64,000 nt of DNA from Herbidospora sakaeratensis (GTDB taxonomy: Bacteria; Actinomycetota; Actinomycetes; Streptosporangiales; Streptosporangiaceae), in assembly GCF_001570525.1 (NCBI RefSeq), contig NZ_BBXC01000007.1, positions 857,364-921,363 on the forward strand, given 5' to 3'. The notes under the pieces were generated by a model. That model worked only from the letters and a program-made list of their open reading frames with translations, was not told the origin of the DNA and did not search any database. This document shows positions 46,999 through 55,556 of this stretch, piece after piece (within the stretch, counting starts at the first letter, position 1; each line of letters opens with the position of its first letter). The translations under genes were made by a program, and so were the position numbers.

Positions 46999-48122
46999 CC
47001 GACCCCACCCTCGAACGCTGGCGGCTGCTGCTCGGCGAACCCGGCGGCGCCTGCCTCGGCGGGCAAGGGCTGAGCACCCAGGCGGCCGCCCGCGACGCGG
47101 CCATGGACTGGCTATACGGCCGCGACGACGACCTGCGCCGCCGGGGCGTCCGGCGCCCCCGCGAGGCCGGTTCGGGCCCGTCGGCGCTGACCACCGTCGA
47201 CTGGCTCGACGACATCACCCGGCTGTTCCCCAAGGAGACCGTCGAACGGCTGCAGCGCGACGCGGTCGAACGCTACGAGATCCACGACGTGGTCACCGAC
47301 CCCGACGTGCTGGCCCGCATCGAGCCCAACCCGGCGCTGCTCAAGGCGGTGCTGCGGACCAAGCACCTGATGAACCCGCAGGTGCTCCGGCTGGCCCGGC
47401 GGATCGTCGAGGCGGTCGTCCGCGACCTGACGGACCGGCTCGCCACCGAGGTCCGGACCGCCTTCTCCGGCGCGAAGGCGCGCCGCCCCGGACGGCTGAA
47501 GCAGGCCCGAAACTTCGACCTGACCCGGACCCTGCGCGCCAACCTCGGCCGCTACCGGCCCGAGACCGGCAAGGTCGTCATCGAGACCCCCTACTTCTTC
47601 ACCCGCACCCGCCGTCACCTCGACCCGTGGCAGGTGATCCTGCTCGTCGACCAGTCGGGCTCCATGGTCGACTCCGTGATCCACTCGGCGGTCACCGCGG
47701 CCTGCCTGTGGGGGCTGCCGGGGGTGCGCACCCACCTGGTCGCCTTCGACACCGAGGTCGTCGACCTGACCGCCGACGTCGACGACCCGGTCGACCTGCT
47801 CATGAAGGTCCAGCTGGGCGGTGGCACCGACATCGCCCGCGCCGCCGCCTACGGCGCCGGCCTGATCGAGCGGCCCCGCAACGCGATCGTGGTGCTGATC
47901 TCCGACTTCTACGAGGGCGGCGGCCCCGACCGGCTGGTGCGCACCGTGCGCGGCCTGGTCGAACAGGGCAGCACGGTGCTCTGCCTGGCCGCCCTGGACG
48001 AACAGGCCAACCCCGACTACGACCGGGCGACCGCCCAGCGCCTGGCGAACGCGGGGGCGCACGTGGGCGCGATGACCCCGGGAGAACTGGCGTCCTTCGT
48101 CGCGGAGCACGTGGGCCGATGA
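46995..48122 (+). CDS. von Willebrand factor A domain protein (YehP-like)
   Basis: A 375-residue protein. After an N-terminal helical part (~200 residues) comes a vWA domain with a complete metal-ion-dependent adhesion site: DQSGSMVDS, the threonine in GGGTDIAR, and ISDFYEGG. It should bind a divalent metal and a partner, presumably the MoxR ATPase complex. ATGA overlaps link it to both neighbours. Confidence 0.9.
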   Translation: MTDPTLERWRLLLGEPGGACLGGQGLSTQAAARDAAMDWLYGRDDDLRRRGVRRPREAGSGPSALTTVDWLDDITRLFPKETVERLQRDAVERYEIHDVVTDPDVLARIEPNPALLKAVLRTKHLMNPQVLRLARRIVEAVVRDLTDRLATEVRTAFSGAKARRPGRLKQARNFDLTRTLRANLGRYRPETGKVVIETPYFFTRTRRHLDPWQVILLVDQSGSMVDSVIHSAVTAACLWGLPGVRTHLVAFDTEVVDLTADVDDPVDLLMKVQLGGGTDIARAAAYGAGLIERPRNAIVVLISDFYEGGGPDRLVRTVRGLVEQGSTVLCLAALDEQANPDYDRATAQRLANAGAHVGAMTPGELASFVAEHVGR

Positions 48123-50035
48123 GAACCGACCTGCTCGCCCTCACCCCCGACTCCCTCGCGGCCCTGACCAACCGGGGCCTGGTCAAACGCGCGACCCGGG
48201 ACCTCGACACCGCCGCCCCGGCCCTGCGCACCGACCCCGACGGCACCGTCCACGGCGACTTCCCCGGCGGCCCGGCCGTCAGCCTCCCGCCCGGCGGCCT
48301 CGACGGGGGCAGCTGCACCTGCGCCGCCACGGGCGTCTGCCGCCATCTGATCGGCCTGGTGCTGGCGTACCAGCGTGCCGGCCAGAGCCCGGACGAGCCC
48401 GCCGCCCTGCCCTGGTCGCCCGGACAGGTCACCGACGACGAGCTCACCGCCAGGATCGGAGCGCGGTCGATGGCCGCCGCCCGGCGGACCGAGAAGGCCG
48501 GGTACACCGCGCGGGTGCGCCGGGCCACCGCCGCCGACCCGGTGCCGCAGGTCGAGCTGGCCACCGCGACCGTGCGGTTCCTGGTGCCCGGCGACCTGGG
48601 GTTCGTGCACACCGACGCCGCCGACGGGAGCTGGGACGACGTCGTCGCGCTGGCGGTGTGGGCGTGCCGGGCCGCCGACGAGCGGCATCCCGGCGCGGCC
48701 GACGTGCGGATCGACGTCGGGGGAGTCGCCGAGGAGGGCGCGGGGTCGGGGCTGGAGCGGGCGCTCGTGCTGGCCGGGACGGTGCTGCGCGAGGGCGCGA
48801 CGCATCTCGGCGCGGGGTTCGAGGCCGTCGTCGCCGACGTGCGGCGGCACCTCGACGAGGCCGGGCTGCGCTGGCCGCTGCTGGCCGTCGACGACCTCTC
48901 CGACCAGCTGGCCGCCTACCACGGCCGCGGCGCCCACTACCGTCCCGAACTGCTCGCGGGCCACCTCGCCGAGCTGCACGCCCGCCATCGGGCGGTGACC
49001 CGGCCGGACGCCACCCTGCGCAGCAGCGTCCTGGGCACCGCCGAGGCCGCCGAGACGCCGCTGCGGCGGGCCCGGCTCGACGGTCTCGGCTGCCGGATCA
49101 GGGCGATCGGCGGGCGGCGGATCGCCGAGGTCTACCTCGCCCACGCCGCGAGCGGCGGCGTGTTCGTGCTGCGCCGCCACTGGGACGACGACGAGGCCGA
49201 CGGCCCGGTCCTGGCCCGGCGGCGGATCGGCGCCACCCCGCTGGCCGCGCTCGCGGCGGGCAACCTCGTCACCGAGTCGGCCGTGCGCAGCGCCAGCCGG
49301 GAACTGCGCCTGGCCACCGGACGGATCGCCAAGACCACCGTCAGCCCGTCACGCGGCCTCTGGGACGGGCTGCCGCCGTCGATCCTGGCCGCCGACGTCG
49401 CCGTCCTGGCCCGGGAGCTGGACGCCCTCCCGCCCCGTCCGATCCGGCCGAGGATCGAGGCGGAACTGGTCAGGGTCGTCCCGGTCGCCGGGGTGGAGAC
49501 CGTCAGCTACGCCCCCGGCGACCAGCGCCTCGACGCCGTGATCGCCGACCAGGCGGGCGACACGGCGACGGTCAGCGCCGTCCACACCGCCGCCGCGCCC
49601 GGCCGCCTCGACGCGCTGGCCGCCGCGCTCACCGGCGGGGAGGCGCGGTTCGTCAGCGGCGTCGTCCGGCGCACGGCCGGGACGGTGGTCATCGAGCCGA
49701 TCGGCCTGGCGGCCGGAGACCGGGTGGTCGTGCCCGACCTGACGGCACCCGCCGAGACCGGCGGTCTCACGGTCACCGCCGCCCCGGCCGCCGACCCGCT
49801 CACGGCCGCGCTGACCGAGACGAGGGACCTGCTCGCCGAGGCCGCCCACCACGGCCTGAGCCATCTGCCGCCGACCTACGGCACCCGGCTCGCCGCCGAA
49901 GCGGACCGGCTGGCCACCCTCGGCCTGCGCCGCGCCGCCGCGGCCGTCACCGCCTTCGCGGCCGCTCGGACCGAAGGCACCTGGGTCGACGCGTATCTGC
50001 GCCTGGAACTCGCCCTCGACCTGATTTTTCCGTAG
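48119..50035 (+). CDS. SWIM zinc-finger protein (YehQ-like)
   Basis: A 638-residue protein with a SWIM-type zinc finger near residues 65-76 (SCTCAATGVCRH, the CxCx(n)CxH pattern). SWIM domains bind DNA or protein. The remaining sequence is Ala/Leu/Arg-rich and helical without a domain I recognise. It is the last gene of the five-gene set and overlaps the vWA gene by four bases; 89 bases separate it from the STAND-WD40 gene. The set as a whole matches the MoxR-vWA conflict-type operons. Confidence 0.85.
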   Translation: MRTDLLALTPDSLAALTNRGLVKRATRDLDTAAPALRTDPDGTVHGDFPGGPAVSLPPGGLDGGSCTCAATGVCRHLIGLVLAYQRAGQSPDEPAALPWSPGQVTDDELTARIGARSMAAARRTEKAGYTARVRRATAADPVPQVELATATVRFLVPGDLGFVHTDAADGSWDDVVALAVWACRAADERHPGAADVRIDVGGVAEEGAGSGLERALVLAGTVLREGATHLGAGFEAVVADVRRHLDEAGLRWPLLAVDDLSDQLAAYHGRGAHYRPELLAGHLAELHARHRAVTRPDATLRSSVLGTAEAAETPLRRARLDGLGCRIRAIGGRRIAEVYLAHAASGGVFVLRRHWDDDEADGPVLARRRIGATPLAALAAGNLVTESAVRSASRELRLATGRIAKTTVSPSRGLWDGLPPSILAADVAVLARELDALPPRPIRPRIEAELVRVVPVAGVETVSYAPGDQRLDAVIADQAGDTATVSAVHTAAAPGRLDALAAALTGGEARFVSGVVRRTAGTVVIEPIGLAAGDRVVVPDLTAPAETGGLTVTAAPAADPLTAALTETRDLLAEAAHHGLSHLPPTYGTRLAAEADRLATLGLRRAAAAVTAFAAARTEGTWVDAYLRLELALDLIFP

Positions 50036-50124
50036 CGATCGACGCCCATTCCACGATGCCATGGTGGACCCGCGAGTCGTGCCGACACGAGGGATGGACC
50101 GGGAAGAGACGACGGGGGTCGCGC

Positions 50125-53100
50125 GTGGAGGTGCCGGAGCCGATCACCTCCGCGCGGGAAGGCGCCCGGAACTGGGTCCGGCGGGCCTGTGCGGCGTCGG
50201 CTCGGGGGGTGGCCTGGGCGAGTCCGCGAGCGATGCTCGCCGGGCTCTGCGCGAGTGCGCTGCTGCCGATCGCCATGGCCGATTCGGGAGCCGAGGCCGG
50301 ATTGGTCGTGCTGGGGTCGGTCGGTTCCAACGTGCTGGCGACCCTGATCAGCCAATCCCTGGACGCCGCCCGCGCCCGCACCCGGCTCCGGTCGTCCACG
50401 GCGGAAGCGCCGACGCACCCGGACGGACCCGACCCCGCGTTCGCGGACCAGGTCCGCGAGGAGATCGCCGCCCGCATCGAAGAGGTCCTGTCGCGCCAGG
50501 ACGGGCAGGCGACAGAACTGGCCGGGACCCTCGCGGTCGTCCTGGAGCGCATCGACGCCACCGCGCTGATCATCCGTGACGTGGTCGTCGACGGTCACGA
50601 CCGCCTGCTGGAGGACCTCAAGACCGGATTCACCGAGCTGGGAGATCAGCTGGACGGGATCTCTCCGCTGCTGCGGGGGCTGGACGGTTCGATCCTGCAC
50701 ATCCAGCGGACCCTGTCGCAGCAGGCGGCCGAACGGCGACTCGATCGATCCCGGCACGAGTTCATGATCGCGCTGCTGCTGGAGTTCCACGAGCAGCTGA
50801 CCGAACTCATCGGCCGCCCGCCCGGGGACGCGAACCCGGCGGGGCGGGCCGAGCAGTGGATCGACTGTCCCTACCAAGGGCTGCGCCCTTTCGGTCCCGA
50901 CCAGGCGGGGGTCTTCTTCGGCCGGAGGCAGTCGACCGCCCGGCTGCTCACCATGGTCGTCGCCCACGTCCATGACGGGCCGATCATCGTGACCGGTGAC
51001 TCCGGAGCGGGGAAGTCCTCCCTGCTGCGGGCCGGCCTGGTGCCCAAACTCGACTGGACGCCGATCGTCTTCGACCTCGGCGCCGATCCGTTGCGGATGC
51101 TGGCCGTCCAGATGGCCGCACGCTGCAACGCCGACGCCGATCAGGTTCTGGCCGAGCTGCGTGCCGACCCCGCCGGGGCCGCGATCCGGAGGGGACGGCA
51201 GATTCTGGAGATCGACCGGATCCGGCGTGCTTCCGGCGAAAGGCGGCTGATCCTGGTCGTCGACCAGTTCGAGGAGCTCTTCACGCTGGCGTCCGGCCCG
51301 TCGGCCGACCTCGAAGAGGTGGACCGGTTCCTGACGGCGGTCGACGCTCTCACCCGCCCGGCCGCCGAGGGCGCGCCGGATGAGCCGGTCGGGGTCGTCG
51401 TGCTCGCGATCCGCGGAGATTTCCTGGGACGCTGTGCCGCCTATCCGATCCTGGTGCGCGCCTTGGAGCGACGCACGTTCGTGCTCGGCCCGATGACCGA
51501 ACAGGAACTGCGCCGGACCATCACCGGGCCCGCCGCCGCGGCGGGGCTGCGCGTGGAGGAAGGGCTGGCGCAGCAGATCGTCGAGGACCTCGTCAGCCAC
51601 GTGCGCGGAACGTCGGGTCCGGACCTGGCGGGGGCCCTGCCGCTGCTCTCCGTCGCCATGGCGCGCACCTGGGCCAACCGGGAAGGCGACCGGTTGACCC
51701 ACGCGGCCTACGACCGGGCCGGTGGGGTCGCGTCCGCCGTCACCGACGCGGCCGAGGCCACGTACGCCGATCTGGATTCCGGGCAACGGCGGATCGCGCG
51801 GCGGATCTTCCTGGCGCTGACCGTCACCGGCTCCGACGGGCGGAGCACCCGGCGTCGCGCGTTCCCGGGCGAGCTCACGTCGGCCTGCGCACCCGACCCG
51901 CCCCAAGCGGTGTGGCAGGTCGTGGAGGCCTTCACAGCGGCGCGGCTCATGGTCGTCGCGCAGGTCGACGATCCGGGAGACGACGCCGGAAGTGTCGTCG
52001 AACTCGCGCACGACATCCTGGTGACGACGTGGCCACGCCTCCACGGGTGGCTGAAGGAGGACCTCGACGACCGGGTCCTGCACGGAACGATCCTGCGCGA
52101 CGCCGCCGCCTGGCGCGAGGCCGCCGACGACGCGGCGTTCCTCTACCGGGGCGCACGCCTGGAGACCGCCCGTCTCGCGGCCGGGCGCTGGCGTGCCGAC
52201 CCCGGCCGCTATCCGGCCCTGACCCCCCTCGCCGGCGAGTTCCTCCGGGACGGCGCCCGGGCCGCCACCCGCTACCGGCGTCGCTGGCGCACGTTGTCGA
52301 TGTTCCTGGCCGGATTCCTGGTGATCGCCGTCACGGCGGGCGTGATCGCTCTTCGTTTCGGTCTCGACGCGCGGACGCGCAACGCCGAGGTGCTCTCCCG
52401 GCAGATAGTGACCTACGGCCGGTCGTTCTCCGACGATCCCGTCACCTCGGCACGTCTCATCGCCGCCGCGTGGTCCATCGCGCCGACGGAGGAGGCGCGG
52501 GCCGCGATGGTCGCCCTGGTCAGTTCGCCGATCCGGGGAACCGTGACCCATCTCGGGGATGTGACGGCGCTCGGTCCGACCGGGACGATCATGGCCTCGG
52601 CCACGTCCGAACGCGTGCGGACCTGGAATCTCGCCACGCGTGAACCGGTGCACGACTTCCCGGTGTCCGAATGGCTGACCGCGCCCCACTCGCTGGCCCT
52701 GGACCCCGGCGGGAGATTCCTGGCCACGGGGGAGTTCGCGGACGTCCGCATCTGGGACCTGGCGGAACGTGCACCCGTCGGCCGATCGTTGGGCAGCCAT
52801 CGCGGCGACGTCACCACCGTGGCCTTCAGTCCTGACGGCGCCCGTCTGGTCTCCGTCTCGCAGGAGGGCATCCAGATCTGGGACCTGGCGAGCCGACGGA
52901 GAGTCGGCCCGGTCCTGGGCAGGCGAACGGATTCGATTCAGTCTCTCGCCTACAACCCGGACGGCACCCGTCTCGCCTCCGGCGAGTTCGGGAAGGTGCG
53001 GATCTGGGATCCGGAGACCGGCAGGCGGGCCGGTCCGACCATCACCGGATTCGCGGGAGAGGTGCCGACGCTGGCATTCAGTCCCGACGGGGGACGGCTG

Positions 53101-54411
53101 GCCTTCGTGATCTCCACGAAGATACACATCCATGACGCGGTCACCGGCGAGGCGGTCGGTCCGCCGCTGACCGGGCACACCGGGACGGTCAACTCCCTGG
53201 TCTTCAGTGACGACGGCGCGCGTCTGATCTCCGGAGCCGACGACGGGATACGGATCTGGGACACGGCCGCACATGAGCAGATCGGCGCCCTCGGTGATCC
53301 CGATCGCGAGGTGACCGCGGTGGCGTTCGCCGCGAACGGCGATCTGCTCTCGGACGAAAGCGGAGACGTCCGTATCTGGGACGCCACCACGCACCAGCAG
53401 GTGGGCGGCAGCCTGAGTGGGCACGAGGCGTGGGTGGAGTCGGTGACCTTCGACCACGGCGGCGCCCGGATAGCCTCCGCGTCCGCCGACAAGACCGTGC
53501 GCGTCTGGGACACCGCCACGCACCGGCAGATCGGGGCGCCCATGTCCCACGACGGAGGGGCGACCGCCGTCGCGTTCAGCCCGGACGGCACCCGCCTCGC
53601 GTCGGCCGCCGGGGACATGACGGTGCGGATCTGGGACCCCGCCACCCGGCAACCGGTGGGCGTCGCTCTCCGGGGTCACGTCGACAGGGCGAATGCCGGG
53701 GGGACGGTCACCTCGGTCGCCTTCAGCCCGGACGGCGCCGACCTGGTGTCCGCCGCCGATGACGCGACGCTGCGGATCTGGGACCTGTCGACGCGGAAAC
53801 AGGTCGGCACACCCCTCGTCGGCCGTACCCGCTGGATGAACTCGGTGGCCTACAGCCCCGACGGAGAACGTCTCGTGTCCGGTTCGAACGACAGGTCCGT
53901 CCGGATCTGGGACACCGGCACACACGAGCAGATCGGCGCCACCATGGTCGGGCACACGGGCGCGGTGAACGCCGTCGACTTCAGTCCCGACGGCGGGTAC
54001 GTGGCGTCCTCCTCCGACGACGGCACCGTGCGGATGTGGGACGCGGCCACCTCCAGGCAGGCCGGCACCCCCCTGACCGGGCACACCGGCCGGGTGACCT
54101 CGGTGACGTTCAGTCCGGACGGCACGTACGCGGCGTCCTCCTCCGACGACGGCACCGTGCGGATGTGGGACACGGCCACGCACCAAGAGGTCGGCATCCT
54201 GAAGACGGGCCCCGCCGACGACGTGGCCTTCTCTCCGGACGGAAAACTGCTCGCCACGGCGAACACCGACTCGACCGTCCGGATCTGGGACGTCGGAATG
54301 CCGGCCGACCTGCTCGGCGCGGTGTGCGCCATCGCGGGCCGCGGTCTCACCTCCCGGGAATGGCGGCAGCACATCGCCGACGTCGGCCATCGGCCCACCT
54401 GCGGCCCGTGA
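50125..54411 (+). CDS. STAND NTPase with 14 WD40 blades
   Basis: A 1428-residue protein. A hydrophobic N-terminal segment (residues ~33-75) and a helical, coiled-coil-like part lead to the CPYQGLRPFGPDQAGVFFGR motif that opens the nSTAND1 NTPase module. Walker A is GDSGAGKSSLL (~residue 292) and Walker B is LILVVDQFEELF (~378). A membrane segment (SMFLAGFLVIAVTAGVIAL, ~725) precedes 14 WD40 repeats, each ending in a variant of VRIWD, enough for two seven-bladed propellers. STAND proteins with beta-propellers act as ligand-triggered switches, many of them immune sensors; the effector of this one is not evident. GTG 50125 has GGGGG upstream; ATG 50056 is an alternative without a ribosome site. 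Confidence 0.85.
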   Translation: MEVPEPITSAREGARNWVRRACAASARGVAWASPRAMLAGLCASALLPIAMADSGAEAGLVVLGSVGSNVLATLISQSLDAARARTRLRSSTAEAPTHPDGPDPAFADQVREEIAARIEEVLSRQDGQATELAGTLAVVLERIDATALIIRDVVVDGHDRLLEDLKTGFTELGDQLDGISPLLRGLDGSILHIQRTLSQQAAERRLDRSRHEFMIALLLEFHEQLTELIGRPPGDANPAGRAEQWIDCPYQGLRPFGPDQAGVFFGRRQSTARLLTMVVAHVHDGPIIVTGDSGAGKSSLLRAGLVPKLDWTPIVFDLGADPLRMLAVQMAARCNADADQVLAELRADPAGAAIRRGRQILEIDRIRRASGERRLILVVDQFEELFTLASGPSADLEEVDRFLTAVDALTRPAAEGAPDEPVGVVVLAIRGDFLGRCAAYPILVRALERRTFVLGPMTEQELRRTITGPAAAAGLRVEEGLAQQIVEDLVSHVRGTSGPDLAGALPLLSVAMARTWANREGDRLTHAAYDRAGGVASAVTDAAEATYADLDSGQRRIARRIFLALTVTGSDGRSTRRRAFPGELTSACAPDPPQAVWQVVEAFTAARLMVVAQVDDPGDDAGSVVELAHDILVTTWPRLHGWLKEDLDDRVLHGTILRDAAAWREAADDAAFLYRGARLETARLAAGRWRADPGRYPALTPLAGEFLRDGARAATRYRRRWRTLSMFLAGFLVIAVTAGVIALRFGLDARTRNAEVLSRQIVTYGRSFSDDPVTSARLIAAAWSIAPTEEARAAMVALVSSPIRGTVTHLGDVTALGPTGTIMASATSERVRTWNLATREPVHDFPVSEWLTAPHSLALDPGGRFLATGEFADVRIWDLAERAPVGRSLGSHRGDVTTVAFSPDGARLVSVSQEGIQIWDLASRRRVGPVLGRRTDSIQSLAYNPDGTRLASGEFGKVRIWDPETGRRAGPTITGFAGEVPTLAFSPDGGRLAFVISTKIHIHDAVTGEAVGPPLTGHTGTVNSLVFSDDGARLISGADDGIRIWDTAAHEQIGALGDPDREVTAVAFAANGDLLSDESGDVRIWDATTHQQVGGSLSGHEAWVESVTFDHGGARIASASADKTVRVWDTATHRQIGAPMSHDGGATAVAFSPDGTRLASAAGDMTVRIWDPATRQPVGVALRGHVDRANAGGTVTSVAFSPDGADLVSAADDATLRIWDLSTRKQVGTPLVGRTRWMNSVAYSPDGERLVSGSNDRSVRIWDTGTHEQIGATMVGHTGAVNAVDFSPDGGYVASSSDDGTVRMWDAATSRQAGTPLTGHTGRVTSVTFSPDGTYAASSSDDGTVRMWDTATHQEVGILKTGPADDVAFSPDGKLLATANTDSTVRIWDVGMPADLLGAVCAIAGRGLTSREWRQHIADVGHRPTCGP

Positions 54412-54414
54412 CGA

Positions 54415-54447
54415 CGGAGGCCGGGCCCCGCGCGGGCCCGGCCTCCG
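54415..54447. terminator. Bidirectional terminator between convergent genes
   Basis: CGGAGGCCGGGCCC (54415-54428) and its exact reverse complement (54434-54447) flank a five-base loop, giving a perfect 14-bp GC stem. It lies between the 3' ends of the STAND-WD40 gene and the siderophore-binding protein gene and can serve both. Confidence 0.8.
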
Positions 54448-54467
54448 GTTCTCTCGAAGTGTGCCGG

Positions 54468-55547
54468 TCAGTCGGCGGCCGGCTCCACCGTGGTCGCGGG
54501 GTCGCCGTCGACCGCCTGGGCCAGCTGCGGCACCAGGCGGTCGAGCACGTACGGCAGCGACAACACCGTCACGAACGAGAACGCCACGCCGTAGTTGGTG
54601 CTCTCGCCGATGAAGACCTCGCGGCCCTCGGCGACGACCTTCATGTCCTTGTAGACGGCGTCCTTGTGCAGCGTCTCGACGTCCTTCTTGGTGTCGGGCA
54701 CCGTCCAGATGATGAGGTCCTGGTCGAGCAGGTCGCTGCGCTCCTTGGAGATGCTGGCGCCGAACTGGTCGCCGATCACCGAGTCGAGGTCCGACGGCAG
54801 GCTGAAGCCCAGGGAGACGAGGTTGCGGGAGCGGGTGTCCTGGCTGCCGTACACGAAGAAGCCCTCATAGGGCGTGGCCACGACGGCCTTCTTGCCGGCG
54901 AACTCCGGGTGCTCGGCGGCCATCGTCTTGAACTTGGTCTCGACCTCGTTGACCAGCGTCTTCGCCTCGGCCTCCTTGCCGAGCGCCTTGCCGGTGATGA
55001 GGGTCTGCTCCTGCCACGGGATGCCGTAGTCGTTGTACGCCGCCGGCTGCGCCACGACGGGGGCGAACTTCGACAGGGTCTCGTACTGCTCCTTGGTCAG
55101 GCCGGCGTACAGGGCGAGGATCAGGTCGGGCTTGAGGGCCGCGATCTTCTCGACCTGCGGGCCGGTGCCCGGGTCCTCCAGCAGCGTCGGGACGGGCGCG
55201 CCGTTCAGCTTCGGCGTGGCCCACGGGCCGATCGCGCCGGGGAAGCCGCCGAACCAGTTGGTGGTGCCCACCGGCACGACGCCGAGGGCGATGGCGGCGT
55301 CCTGGTCGGTCAGGCCGACGGTGAAGATGCGCTGCGGCGCGGCCGGGATCGTCGTGGAGCCGAACTTGTGCTCGATCGTCACCGGGAAGGCGGCGGCGGG
55401 GGCCGTCGTCCCGGCCGGAGGGGCGGCCGGGGCCGACGCGGCGGGGGTTGCCGTCTCCGACGACGACCCGCAGGCGGCGACGGTGCCGAGCAGGAGGGAG
55501 GAGGCGAGCACCGCGGCGAACCGGATGCCTCTCGTAATGCCGAGCAT
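54468..55547 (-). CDS. Iron-siderophore ABC transporter substrate-binding lipoprotein (FepB/FhuD type)
   Basis: A 359-residue lipoprotein. The signal ends at TVAAC (lipobox, Cys near residue 26), followed by an Ala/Pro/Thr-rich tether. The periplasmic-binding fold of the FepB/FhuD class follows, with IPAAPQRIFTVGLTDQDAAIALG and IAALKPDLILAL as conserved landmarks and a long helix linking two lobes. It should capture the ferri-siderophore at the cell surface for the FecCD importer encoded at 11514-14427, since no permease gene is adjacent. The ATG at 55547 has AAGGAA upstream, which overlaps the stop of the exporter gene before it. Confidence 0.92.
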   Translation of the reverse strand: MLGITRGIRFAAVLASSLLLGTVAACGSSSETATPAASAPAAPPAGTTAPAAAFPVTIEHKFGSTTIPAAPQRIFTVGLTDQDAAIALGVVPVGTTNWFGGFPGAIGPWATPKLNGAPVPTLLEDPGTGPQVEKIAALKPDLILALYAGLTKEQYETLSKFAPVVAQPAAYNDYGIPWQEQTLITGKALGKEAEAKTLVNEVETKFKTMAAEHPEFAGKKAVVATPYEGFFVYGSQDTRSRNLVSLGFSLPSDLDSVIGDQFGASISKERSDLLDQDLIIWTVPDTKKDVETLHKDAVYKDMKVVAEGREVFIGESTNYGVAFSFVTVLSLPYVLDRLVPQLAQAVDGDPATTVEPAAD

Positions 55548-55556
55548 CGAATTTCC

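Noticed and set aside
52600-54300. Regularly spaced short repeats that look array-like
   Set aside because: They are WD40 codons in a continuous frame with variable spacing, not CRISPR repeats with unique spacers.
49876-54390. 1504-codon antisense frame opposite the STAND-WD40 gene
   Set aside because: It is the mirror of the WD40 repeats (periodic VPDPDG-type segments) and has no independent start signal or motif.
34700-54460. Insertion sequence ends, integrase or attachment-site repeats at the borders of the conflict block
   Set aside because: I looked at both junctions and saw only terminator-type inverted repeats, with no transposase, integrase or matching direct repeats.
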